From assembly GCF_000280925.3 (NCBI RefSeq), contig NZ_CP012109.1, forward strand, positions 1,798,001 to 1,862,000: a stretch of DNA of 64,000 nt. Reading direction: 5' to 3'. The stretch comes from Myxococcus hansupus (GTDB lineage Bacteria; Myxococcota; Myxococcia; Myxococcales; Myxococcaceae). Each line of letters opens with the position of its first letter. Position 1 is the stretch's first letter. The position numbers were made by a program, and so were the translations under genes. Shown here one piece after another: positions 29,682-38,300 of the stretch. Under the pieces are notes generated by a model. It searched no databases, was not told where the DNA came from, and saw only the letters and a list, made by a program, of their open reading frames with translations.

Positions 29682-30335
29682 ATGGCCGAAGTGAGCGCCC
29701 AGATGGTGAAGGAACTCCGCGAGCGGACCAACGCGGGCATGATGGACTGCAAGAAGGCGCTCGCCGAGTCGGGCGGCGACTTCGCCAAGGCCGAGGAGTG
29801 GCTGCGCAAGAAGGGCATCGCCAAGTCCGCGGGCAAGGAAGGCCGCGTTGCCGCCGAAGGCGTCGTCGGCACCTACGTCCATGGCGGCCGCATCGGCGTC
29901 ATCGTCGAGGTGAACTGCGAGACGGACTTCGTCGCCCGCAACCCCGACTTCCAGGAACTGGTGAAGGACGTGGCCATGCAGATCGCCGCGGCCGGCCCCA
30001 AGTTCGTCCGTCGTGAGGAGGTCCCCACGGACAACCTGGACAAGGAGAAGGACATCCAGCGGGAGATCCTGAAGCAGCAGGGCAAGCCCGAGGCGATGCT
30101 GGAGAAGATCCTCGTCGGGAAGATGGAGAAGTACTACGAGGGCGTCTGCCTCGTGGACCAGCTCTGGGTGAAGGACGACAAGAAGAAGGTCGGCGAGATG
30201 ATCTCCGAGCGCGCCGCCAAGATTGGCGAGAAGGTCTCCGTGCGCCGCTTCGTCCGCTACGAGGTCGGTGAGGGCATCGAGAAGAAGAAGGACGACCTCG
30301 CCGCCGAAGTCGCCAAGACGCTGGGCCAGGCGTAA
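29682..30335 (+). CDS. tsf: Translation elongation factor Ts
   Basis: EF-Ts recharges EF-Tu by exchanging GDP for GTP. The 217-residue protein has the UBA-like N-terminal domain (MVKELRERTNAGMMDCKKAL), the TDFV motif in EVNCETDFVARN, and a shortened C-terminal region ending in VRRFVRYEVGEGIEKK. It is shorter than the 283-residue E. coli protein because the second dimerisation subdomain is reduced, as in several other phyla. ATG 29682 has GGAGGCAGGAG upstream. The order rpsB-tsf-pyrH-frr is the widely conserved one. Confidence 0.97.
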   Translation: MAEVSAQMVKELRERTNAGMMDCKKALAESGGDFAKAEEWLRKKGIAKSAGKEGRVAAEGVVGTYVHGGRIGVIVEVNCETDFVARNPDFQELVKDVAMQIAAAGPKFVRREEVPTDNLDKEKDIQREILKQQGKPEAMLEKILVGKMEKYYEGVCLVDQLWVKDDKKKVGEMISERAAKIGEKVSVRRFVRYEVGEGIEKKKDDLAAEVAKTLGQA

Positions 30336-30359
30336 GGCCCCCGCGGTCCCCTGGGGGCC
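30336..30359 (+). terminator. Hairpin just after tsf
   Basis: GGCCCCC and GGGGGCC form a 7-base stem directly after the tsf stop. No T-run follows; it may modulate expression of pyrH, whose start is about 190 bases further on. Confidence 0.4.
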
Positions 30360-30551
30360 GCGCGCCTGAATGCAGGCAGGACCAGGGCCGCGCGCACCGG
30401 AAATTCCCCACCACGGGGTGTCCGGGCGACGCGGCCCTTCCATTTGGGTCTGGATGACCCCTCCCCTGGCGACCGCCAGCGGACGATGTGACATGTGTGG
30501 GCCGACTCCAGCGTTGATCCCTCGCGGAGCGGGGGATAGAAGCGGTGGCGC

Positions 30552-31304
30552 ATGTCCTCCGACACGACGAAGCCGCTCCCGTATAAGCGCGTTCTCCTCA
30601 AGCTCTCGGGCGAGGCCCTGATGGGGGAGGGGAAGTACGGCATCCACCCGCCCACCCTGATGGGAATCGCCGACGAGGTCATCGAGGTGGCCCAGGCGGG
30701 CGTGGAAGTGGCCCTGGTGATTGGCGGAGGCAACATCTTCCGGGGCGTCGCGGGCGCCACCGAGGGCATGGACCGGGCCAGCGCCGACTACATGGGCATG
30801 CTGGCCACCTGCATCAACTGCATGGCCATGCAGGATGCCCTGGAGAAGAAGGGCCTCCACACGCGCGTGCTGTCCGCCATCAAGATGGAGCAGATCGCCG
30901 AGCCCTACATCCGCCGGCGCGCCGTGCGCCACCTGGAGAAGGGCCGCGTGGTGATTTTCGCGGCGGGCACCGGCAACCCGTACTTCACCACGGACACCGC
31001 CGCCTCCCTGCGCGCCATGGAAATCAACGCGCAGGTCATCCTGAAGGCGACCAAGGTGGACGGCGTGTACAACGCGGACCCGAAGAAGGACACCACCGCG
31101 CGGCGTTATCGGTCGCTGACGTACATGGACGTGTTGAAGCAGAATCTCAACGTCATGGACTCCACGGCCATCTCGCTGTGCATGGACAACAAGCTTCCCA
31201 TCATCGTGTTCGACCTGACGCTGCGGGGAAACATCCGCCGCGCCGTGCTGGCGGACGGGGACATTGGTACGTTGGTGGGTGGCAGCGAGACGGTCTGGGC
31301 CTGA
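30552..31304 (+). CDS. pyrH: Uridylate (UMP) kinase
   Basis: PyrH makes UDP from UMP and ATP, is hexameric and is usually activated by GTP and inhibited by UTP. The 250-residue product has the amino-acid-kinase fold motifs [45 protein letters not shown] and [15 protein letters not shown], ending with GNIRRAV. All match the bacterial PyrH family. It is 37 bases ahead of frr and 216 bases behind tsf. The upstream gap may hold its own promoter; nothing there is a convincing match. Confidence 0.98.
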   Translation: MSSDTTKPLPYKRVLLKLSGEALMGEGKYGIHPPTLMGIADEVIEVAQAGVEVALVIGGGNIFRGVAGATEGMDRASADYMGMLATCINCMAMQDALEKKGLHTRVLSAIKMEQIAEPYIRRRAVRHLEKGRVVIFAAGTGNPYFTTDTAASLRAMEINAQVILKATKVDGVYNADPKKDTTARRYRSLTYMDVLKQNLNVMDSTAISLCMDNKLPIIVFDLTLRGNIRRAVLADGDIGTLVGGSETVWA

Positions 31305-31341
31305 GTCCGGACCACCGGCAAGCACTCAAGGAGAGAAAGCA

Positions 31342-31899
31342 ATGAGTGGAGACGTCGTCGCCGAATTGAAGGGCCGCATCGACAAGTCGCTCGAGGGCCT
31401 GCGCACGGACCTGACGAAGGTCCGCACGGGCCGCGCCAGCACCGCCATCCTGGATGGCGTGCGCGTGGACTACTACGGCACGCCGACGCCGCTGTCCGGC
31501 GTGGCCAGCGTCAATGCGCCCGAGCCCCGGCTCATCACCATCAAGCCGTGGGAGAAGAGCGTCCTCAAGGAGATCGAGAAGGCGCTGCGCGAGGCGAACC
31601 TCGGCATCAACCCGATGAACGACGGCGAGATGATTCGCCTGCCCTTCCCGCCGCTCACCGAGGAGCGCCGCAAGGACATCGCCAAGCAGGTGAAGAACAA
31701 GGGCGAGGAGTTCAAGGTCGCCATCCGCAACCTCCGCCGCGACGCGAACGAGGCGCTGAAGACGCAGCTCAAGGACAAGAAGATCACGGAGGACGACCAC
31801 AAGCGCATCACGGAGACGGTGCAGAAGCAGACCGACGCCGGCATCGCGCAGGTGGATGACATCGTGAAGAAGAAGGAGAAGGAGGTCATGGAGGTTTGA
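31342..31899 (+). CDS. frr: Ribosome recycling factor
   Basis: RRF, with EF-G, splits post-termination ribosomes. The 185-residue product has the family order: LRTDLTKVRTGRAS, YYGTPTPLSGVASVNAPEPR, WEKSVLKEIEKAL, PMNDGEMIRLPFPPLTEERRKD, and a C-terminal helix (VDDIVKKKEKEVMEV). AAGGAGAG precedes the ATG. The stop codon shares a base with the start of the next gene (TGATG), so a receiver/GGDEF-like protein is translated with it. Confidence 0.98.
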   Translation: MSGDVVAELKGRIDKSLEGLRTDLTKVRTGRASTAILDGVRVDYYGTPTPLSGVASVNAPEPRLITIKPWEKSVLKEIEKALREANLGINPMNDGEMIRLPFPPLTEERRKDIAKQVKNKGEEFKVAIRNLRRDANEALKTQLKDKKITEDDHKRITETVQKQTDAGIAQVDDIVKKKEKEVMEV

Positions 31900-33698
31900 T
31901 GCCCTCCATCGTCCTCGCCGAGCCCTCCGCGCCGGTGGCGGGCGTCTTGCGCCGCTACCTGGAGTCCGCCGGCCATGCAGTGTCCTGGGTGGGCAGCGTC
32001 GATGAGGCGCTGCGCACCGTGCGGGAGCAGTCGCCCGCCATCCTGCTGGCGTCCGCAATGGGCGCCCTGGATGGCGAGGCGCTGTGCCGGAGTGTGCGCG
32101 CCGAAGGCCTGGCCACTCCGGTGTTGCTGTTGTACTCGCCCGATGAGGAGCAGGCTGACACGCGCGCCGCCGAGGTGGGCGCGGACGGATGCCTGGTCGG
32201 GCCGTTGAAGCGCGCCACGGTGCTGACGTGCGTGTCCTTGCTGGTGCAGCGCGAGGAGGCCCGTCGGCGGGTGGCCACGCTGAGCGGGCTGCCGCCGCCC
32301 TTGCCCGTGAGGCCGCCGCCACCGCCGCCGCTCGATGACGACGCGGATGGGCTGGCGCTGTCCGGAGACATGGGGCGGATGCCGCCCCCTCCGCCGCTCG
32401 ATGATGCCGCGGGGACGCGGGATTCGGCGGAGGGTTCGACGCCGGGTGATATCGCTGGAGCGCGGGCCTCTGCTGCGTCGCCGCTCGGTGACGAGGGCAC
32501 GGCGTCGGAGGGAGCGCGGGCTTCGTCCGTTCCTCCGCCGCTCCCTGGCGCGACTGTGGCATCCGAGGCGCTTGCTCCGGAGCTGGACGCGGAGCCGATT
32601 ACTTCACCGTCCTCCGAGGTCGACAGCGACGCTCGGGATGCGGTCATGGTGTCTCCCCAGGCTGCGGACGCGCCGGGCGCCGCTGACGATGATGGCCTCC
32701 CGCTGCTGCACGCGGAGCCGGAGCCAGACGCGCCGTCCGTGGTCACGGGCGTCATCGTCGAAGAGGAGGCCGCCGAGCCTTCCTCGGTCGAGAATGCGGC
32801 GCCGTTGGCCGAGGCCCATGTCGCTGGCGATGCCCGATCCGCCGACGCGCCTCACGCCGCCGCCGCCAGTGCAGCCGCTTCGGACGCCACGGGTGCCAGT
32901 GCCTCCGGTCCCGAGGCGTTGCCCGCCACCGCGTCGCCCTCGGTGTTGGAGTCCCCGGGCACCAGCGGCGTCGGGCCCACGCAGCCCGCCACCGTGTCGT
33001 CCTCGGTGCTGGAGTCCCCGGGCACCAGCGGCTCCTCCGCGGCGCAATCCGCCGTGCGCGCGCCAGACGCGGGCCCGGCGGCACCGGCTCCTGTCGCGGG
33101 CTCGCGGATGTCGGGCTCCTTCCCCGCGCTGGCGTCCACGCCGGTGCCGGACGGGCGCCGCATCTCCCGCTCGGACCTGGCGTCCGTGGGCTCCCACCCG
33201 GACTTCGAGTTCCTCAAGCGCCTGATGCTGATGGAAGTGAAGCGCAGCCGCCGCTACCGCTACCCCATCGCGGTGTTGCTGGTGGACATCGACCGCTTCG
33301 CCGAGAAGGCGGCGTCCCTGGCCCCCGCGGCGCGGAAGCTCGCGCTGGCCGAGGCCATGGGCCTGCTGGTGTCCGGAGTCCGCGACATCGACGTGGCCGT
33401 GCCCTTCGCGGACAGCCGCTTCGTCGTCTTCCTCCCGCACACGCCGCGTTCCGGCGCGCTGGTGGTGGGCCAGCGGCTTCGCGAGCTCATCAAGTCCCTG
33501 CAGGCCTTCGAGGGCGCCAGCGCCTCCGTGGGCGTCGCCGTCTCCGAGCCCCCTCCGGGCCGTGGGCCCGTGGCGGGCGCCCTGGCGCAGGTCAGCTTCG
33601 GGAGTCTCTTGAAGGAGGCCGGAGAGGCCCTGCGCCGCGCGCAGGCCGCCGGTGGTGACTGGGTGGAAGCCGCGAGCGGAAGGACTCAGCCGGGGTAG
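31899..33698 (+). CDS. Pseudo-receiver plus degenerate GGDEF protein, possible c-di-GMP receptor
   Basis: This 599-residue soluble protein has three parts. An N-terminal receiver-like domain (1-120) has lost the phospho-acceptor (Ala51 in ILLASAMGALDG) and the conserved Lys (Gly in LVGPL). Next comes a linker of about 300 residues rich in Pro, Ala, Ser and acidic residues, with repeated PPPPPLDD and VLESPGTSG segments. A C-terminal GGDEF-fold domain (about 435-585) starts FEFLKRLMLMEVKRSRRYRYPIAVLLVDIDRF. Its signature is ADSRF at 504-508 instead of GG(D/E)EF, so it should not make c-di-GMP. The inhibitory RxxD site is intact as RDID at 495-498, exactly five residues before the signature. A c-di-GMP-binding role is therefore plausible. 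Its ATG overlaps the frr stop. Confidence 0.8.
   Translation: MPSIVLAEPSAPVAGVLRRYLESAGHAVSWVGSVDEALRTVREQSPAILLASAMGALDGEALCRSVRAEGLATPVLLLYSPDEEQADTRAAEVGADGCLVGPLKRATVLTCVSLLVQREEARRRVATLSGLPPPLPVRPPPPPPLDDDADGLALSGDMGRMPPPPPLDDAAGTRDSAEGSTPGDIAGARASAASPLGDEGTASEGARASSVPPPLPGATVASEALAPELDAEPITSPSSEVDSDARDAVMVSPQAADAPGAADDDGLPLLHAEPEPDAPSVVTGVIVEEEAAEPSSVENAAPLAEAHVAGDARSADAPHAAAASAAASDATGASASGPEALPATASPSVLESPGTSGVGPTQPATVSSSVLESPGTSGSSAAQSAVRAPDAGPAAPAPVAGSRMSGSFPALASTPVPDGRRISRSDLASVGSHPDFEFLKRLMLMEVKRSRRYRYPIAVLLVDIDRFAEKAASLAPAARKLALAEAMGLLVSGVRDIDVAVPFADSRFVVFLPHTPRSGALVVGQRLRELIKSLQAFEGASASVGVAVSEPPPGRGPVAGALAQVSFGSLLKEAGEALRRAQAAGGDWVEAASGRTQPG
32921..33035 (+). repeat. In-frame 63-base tandem duplication in the linker
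   Basis: A 63-base unit (21 codons) beginning GCCCGCCACCG at 32921 recurs at 32984, encoding two copies of the segment containing SVLESPGTSG. The copies differ at a few bases. The second copy decays after about 50 bases. Confidence 0.7.
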
Positions 33699-34015
33699 AC
33701 GAGGTCCACACCGCTGATGTCGCGAACCACGCCCGCGACGAACGACATCAGCTCCAGGCCCCGGCCCTTGTCGTCCTTCCAGGTGCCGGTGGCCGCATCG
33801 TAGTCGAAGTGGATGCCCTGGCCCCGGCCCGCCACCCAGATCTGCCGCACGGCACGCTGGGTGTTGATGATGCACTTCTCCCGCGAAGCGGCGGTGAGCG
33901 TCACCATGTCGCCGGTGCTGTCGGCTTCGAGCGTGTCGGGGTCGAGGTCATCCGCGGCGGCGAGGATGCGCTTGAACGCCGCGGAGGTGAGCTGGTTGTA
34001 GCGAGCTTCGTCCAT
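33686..34015 (-). CDS. cyaY: Frataxin-like iron protein CyaY
   Basis: This 109-residue protein matches bacterial frataxin, which binds iron and tunes Fe-S cluster assembly by the cysteine desulfurase complex. Family marks are the acidic first helix (FKRILAAADDLDPDTLEAD), the strand ending MVTL, KCIINTQRAVRQIWVAG with the conserved QxW, and GIHFDYDAATGTW. The ATG shares one base with the stop of the upstream sixA-like gene (TGATG). Its 3' end overlaps the convergent receiver/GGDEF-like gene by 13 bases. No isc or suf genes are visible nearby. Confidence 0.85.
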   Translation of the reverse strand: MDEARYNQLTSAAFKRILAAADDLDPDTLEADSTGDMVTLTAASREKCIINTQRAVRQIWVAGRGQGIHFDYDAATGTWKDDKGRGLELMSFVAGVVRDISGVDLVYPG

Positions 34016-34512
34016 CACTGGATGACTTCGAGCACCTGCTGGCCGGGAGCCGCGTAGAACAGGAACTTGAACGCCGGGGTGGCTTCACCCTCCACGCGCT
34101 CCAGCCCGATGACGGTGCCCGGGTTGACCGGCTTGGGAAAGGACTGCATGCCGAGCAGGTGCGCCGCCAGGGCGCCCATGGACGGCTGGTGCCCCACGAG
34201 GACGAGGTTCTCGTCCGCGAACTCGTTGAGCACCGGCTCCACCGCGCCCACGGGCATGTCGGGCAGCAGGCAGCGGTGCACCTTGAGCGGGCCTTCGAAC
34301 TTGGCGGCGATGGAGAGAAGCTGCGACGTCTGCACCGTGCGCACCAGCGGGCTGGTCAGGATGCGCCCCACCGGGCCCATGCGCGCGGCCAGCGCTCCGA
34401 AGTGCTGCGCGGTGCCAGTCCGGGCCTTCGCGGTGAGGGCGCGTGCCTCGTCACCGAGACCCTCTGGGATCTCCGCGTCCGCATCGCCGTGCCTAACCAG
34501 GAAAAGCCTCAA
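34015..34512 (-). CDS. sixA: Phosphohistidine phosphatase SixA-like
   Basis: SixA is a small histidine-phosphatase-fold enzyme that removes phosphate from phosphohistidine, first shown on the Hpt domain of ArcB and more recently linked to the nitrogen phosphotransferase system. The 165-residue product has the RHG triad (FLVRHGDAD), ILTSPLVRTVQTSQLL and VLVGHQPSMGALAAHLL with the second catalytic His. The start is TTG at 34512, with GGAGG upstream; no ATG lies close by. It is coupled to cyaY by a one-base overlap. Confidence 0.88.
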   Translation of the reverse strand: MRLFLVRHGDADAEIPEGLGDEARALTAKARTGTAQHFGALAARMGPVGRILTSPLVRTVQTSQLLSIAAKFEGPLKVHRCLLPDMPVGAVEPVLNEFADENLVLVGHQPSMGALAAHLLGMQSFPKPVNPGTVIGLERVEGEATPAFKFLFYAAPGQQVLEVIQ

Positions 34513-34587
34513 ATTCCCTCCACCGCTTTCGACAGAACCGCGGTTCGTACACGAGCGCGGCGGGGTTGGTCAAAGGTAATGCGGCGA

Positions 34588-34607
34588 TTGTTCAGTGGCC
34601 GGAACAA
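34588..34607. promoter_or_regulatory. Inverted repeat in a divergent promoter region
   Basis: TTGTTC and GAACAA form an inverted repeat with an 8-base spacer. It lies between the sixA gene and the divergent lipoprotein gene and may be an operator. Confidence 0.35.
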
Positions 34608-34622
34608 CCCCACCGTGACAGA

Positions 34623-34641
34623 CAGAGGCGGGACGCCTCTG
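34623..34641 (+). other. Perfect hairpin upstream of the lipoprotein gene
   Basis: CAGAGGC and GCCTCTG pair perfectly across a 5-base loop about 60 bases before the GTG start at 34702. It may be a leader hairpin or an operator. Confidence 0.4.
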
Positions 34642-34701
34642 ACCGCCCAGGTTGCCGGAGCATACACGAGGGGCTGACATGTCCCGTCTGGAGGAACGCG
34701 C

Positions 34702-35367
34702 GTGCGCAAGGTGCTGTGGGGACTGTGGGTGCTCATGGCCTTCTCGGGCTGCAAGAAAGCCGAGGAGGTTTCGGACCCGGCTGCTGGGGCGGTGGGCGAG
34801 CAGGCTCCTGGCGTCCATGACGACGCCGTGGTGGCGGGCCCCTACACGGTGACGAAGGAGAAGCTCGACGCGTACGTGGGCTACCAGCGGCGGATGCTGG
34901 AGGTCTACGGGACGCTGCTGAAGGGCCTGCAGAACCTAGGCGCGCTGGTGGATGCCGGCACGCCGGAGGCCATGGCGGCGGCCCGCGAAGGGCTGAAGGT
35001 GGTGGAGGCCAAGTCCAAGGCGGAGGCCGAGGCGCGCAAGGAGGCGAAGCTGAGCGAGGCGGACGTCAACGGCCTCGCGGAGGTCGTCACCGCCGTCATC
35101 AGCCAGCGCCAACTGGGGCGCACGCTCCAGTACGAGGAGGAGCTGAAGAAGCTGGAGGCGCTCCAGGCGCGGCTGCCGCCCGAGCAGCAGCAGGGCATGG
35201 CGGAGCAGGTGGCGTCGATGCGCGCCCAGGTGGATGCGTTCCAGAAGTTGTCCGACGCTCGCCGCGATTATGGCGATGCGAACGTCGACATCGTGCTGAC
35301 GCGCGAGGAGGACCTCATCCAGAACTACCAGGAGATGCTCCGCGTCTTCACCGGCACGCGCCGGTGA
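34702..35367 (+). CDS. Helical lipoprotein of unknown function
   Basis: This 221-residue exported lipoprotein has a short signal ending MAFSGC (Cys17). The mature part is nearly all helical and charged, with heptad-like runs such as VVEAKSKAEAEARKEAKLSEAD and EEELKKLEALQARLPPEQQQ, so a coiled coil is likely. There are no cysteines after the lipid anchor. GGAGGAACGC precedes the GTG start. I do not recognise a family, and the neighbours give no functional hint. Confidence 0.8.
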   Translation: MRKVLWGLWVLMAFSGCKKAEEVSDPAAGAVGEQAPGVHDDAVVAGPYTVTKEKLDAYVGYQRRMLEVYGTLLKGLQNLGALVDAGTPEAMAAAREGLKVVEAKSKAEAEARKEAKLSEADVNGLAEVVTAVISQRQLGRTLQYEEELKKLEALQARLPPEQQQGMAEQVASMRAQVDAFQKLSDARRDYGDANVDIVLTREEDLIQNYQEMLRVFTGTRR

Positions 35368-35389
35368 ACACCCGCCCGGTCCCCACGCC

Positions 35390-38300
35390 TCAGATGCGCT
35401 TGAGGTGCGGGGCCTGCTTGAAGAGCTGCGCCAGGTAGACGTCGGCCACCTTCTCCATGACGGTGTTGCCGCGCAGGCGCTGCCGGAGGTTGACGAAGTC
35501 GACCTGGTCCAGCCGCTGGTCCTGGTTGTAGCAGGAGAACACCCACGTCTCCTTGCCCGTCACCGGGTCCACGTGCCGCTGGAGGCACTGGGCGCAAATC
35601 TCCTTCATCATGCACTGCATCGGCGAGTTGATGGAGCCGATGGCTTCGTGCCCGGGCTTGAGGTGCGGCTGGAGCACGCCGTGCCGCGCCTCGGCCACCG
35701 CGCGCATCATCCCGTCCGAGCCGATGGCGATGATGCGGTCCACCTCCGAAAGCGAGATGACCGGCGCGGGGCCCAGCGCGCCCTCGGCGTAGGCGAGCAT
35801 GGCCTGCACCACGTTGCCCCGGAACGCCGAGTCCTGCGGTCGGCGCGGGGCGATGGTGTCACCGGTGTCCACGGACCACACAATCTGGTCCGTGCCCGCC
35901 TCGATTTCGTCGTGCTTGAAGGAGTCCGTCTTCTGCCGGTAGCCGGCGAAGTAGACGACGCGGCACCCCGCGGCCTTGAGCGAGCGGGCGATGGAGAAGA
36001 GCACCGCGTTGCCCAATCCGCCGCCCACGAGCACCACCGTCTCGTTGTGGCCAATCTCCGTGGGGGCGCCGGTGGGGCCCATGAGCACCACGGGCTCGCC
36101 GGGCTTGAGCGCGGCGCACAGGCGCGAGGACGAGCCCATCTCCAGCACGATGGTGCCCATCAACCCCTTCTCCTTGTCCACCCAGGCGCCGGTGAGGGCC
36201 AGTCCCTCCATGGTGAGCCGCACGCCGTCCACCAGCGGGGCGTTCCGCTCGAAGTTCTGCAGCCGGTAGAACTGGCCGGGCAAGAAGTGGCTGGCGGCGA
36301 AGGGCGCGCGCACCACCACCTCGACGATGGTCGGCGTCAGGCGGTTGACGGCCACCACGGTGGCGGTGAACGCCTCGTCCAACTTCGCGAAGTGCTCGGC
36401 GCGCTTCGCCTCGCGAGCGGCCTGGGCCACCTCGTCGGTGAAGTCGAGCGCGGCGACCTCCTTCGCGTACAGCCGGGCCACCTGCGGATGTCCATCCTTC
36501 GCGCTGGCCATGGCCTTCACCACGTTGCCGGCGTACGTGGGGTGGTTGTCGCCGTAAAAGGAGATGAAGTGGCCCTCCTTCGCGTACGACGTGAAGAAGC
36601 CCGTCTTGGCCGCCGGGTCCTCCTTCGCCGTCACGGGGGCCAGTGAGAAGCCGGCGTCCGTCTCCACCAGCTCGTGGCTCTGGAAGTACTCGCCCCGCGC
36701 GTCGAGCTGGAAGGTGCCGGGGTATTCCTTCTCGTAGGTGACGTTGGGGGACGTGCCGGCGGCGACGCACACCGTGCGCGCGGGCAGCTCGAAGAACTGG
36801 CCGCTGCCCTTGAGCTTGCCGTCCACCGTCACCATGCGCTCGAAGCGCAGCGCGCGCACGGCGCCCGAGGCGTCCGGCAGCGCCTCCACCGGGCTCATGC
36901 GCTCGATGAAGCGGATGCCTTCCTCCAACGCCTTCGTCACCTCTTCGTGGTTGAGGCGGTAGGCGGGGGACTCGGTGAGGCCGCGGCGGTAGACGAGGCT
37001 GACGCCGCCCCACGCGCGCACCAGCCTGATGAAGTCCGGGGCGCGGCCCTGGGCCTTCGCTGTCTCGCGCTCCTCGCGCACCGCGCGGCCGTGCTCCAGG
37101 AAGGTCTGGTAGGTGACGCGCTCCTCCGCGTCGAGGCGGGCCAGCACGGCCTCCTCGCCCACCTGCGCCACCAGCTTCTCGTGACGGGCGAGCGCCTTCT
37201 CCACCTGCACCGGGTAGTACGCCATCAGCTCGGTGGCGGTGTCGATGCCGGTGAGGCCTCCGCCGATGACGAGGGCGGGCAACTGCACCTGGAGGTTCGC
37301 GAGCGAGTCCTTCTTGAATGCGCCGGAGAGCTGGAGCGCCATCAGGAAGTCACTGGCCTTGCGGATGCCCCGGATGAGGTTGTTCTTCATCCCGATGATG
37401 GTGGGCCGCCCCGCGCCCGCGGCGATAGCGATGTGGTCGAACCCCAGCTCCCACGCGTCCTCCACCGTGAGCGTGCCGCCGAAGCGGACGCCGCCGAAGA
37501 TGCGGAAGCCCTCGCGGCGCGCCAGCGTGAGGTGGATGAGCGTGAGGAAGTTCTTGTCCCAGCGCACGGTGATTCCGTACTCGGACACGCCGCCGAAGCC
37601 CTCGAGGATGCGCTCGTCCAATTCGCGCGTGAGCGCGGACCAGTCGCGGATGGGTTGCAGCACGTGGCCATTGCGGCCCACGAGTTCGTCGGGGAAGGGC
37701 TCGATTTTGAGGCCGTCCACACCGGTGACGCCGAAGCCTTCGTTGAGCAGGTAGTGCGACAGCGTGTAGCCTGCGGGGCCCAGGCCCACCACCAGCACGT
37801 TGCGGCCGACATAGGGCAGCGCGTACGGACGGCGGACGTTGAGCGGGTTCCAGCGGGTGAGCAGGCCGTAGATTTCGAAGCCCCACGGCAGTTCGAGCAC
37901 GTCCGTGAGCGTGGCCGTCTCCGCCAGGGGGATGTTCACCGGCTCCTGCTTCTGGAAGATGCAGGCCTTCATGCAGTCATTGCAGATGCGGTGGCCGGTG
38001 CCCGGGCACATCGGGTTGTCCAGCGTCACCATGGCCAGCGCGGCCACGGCGTTGCCTTCGCGCTTGAGCAGGTGTGCCTCGGAGATGCGCTCGTCCAGCG
38101 GACACCCGTTGAGGGGGATGCCCAGCGGGTTCTTCTTGTAGTGGTGGCCCTCGGCGACCGGGTCCTTCGCGGGGAAGCCCTTGGTGCACGAGTCCTTCTG
38201 CCGCTCATGGCAGAGCACGCAGTAGTCCACCTCGTTCATCACGTCGCGCGAGGTGCCACGGCGGTCGGTGAGCTTGAAGCCATCGCGGTGGCGCAGGTGG

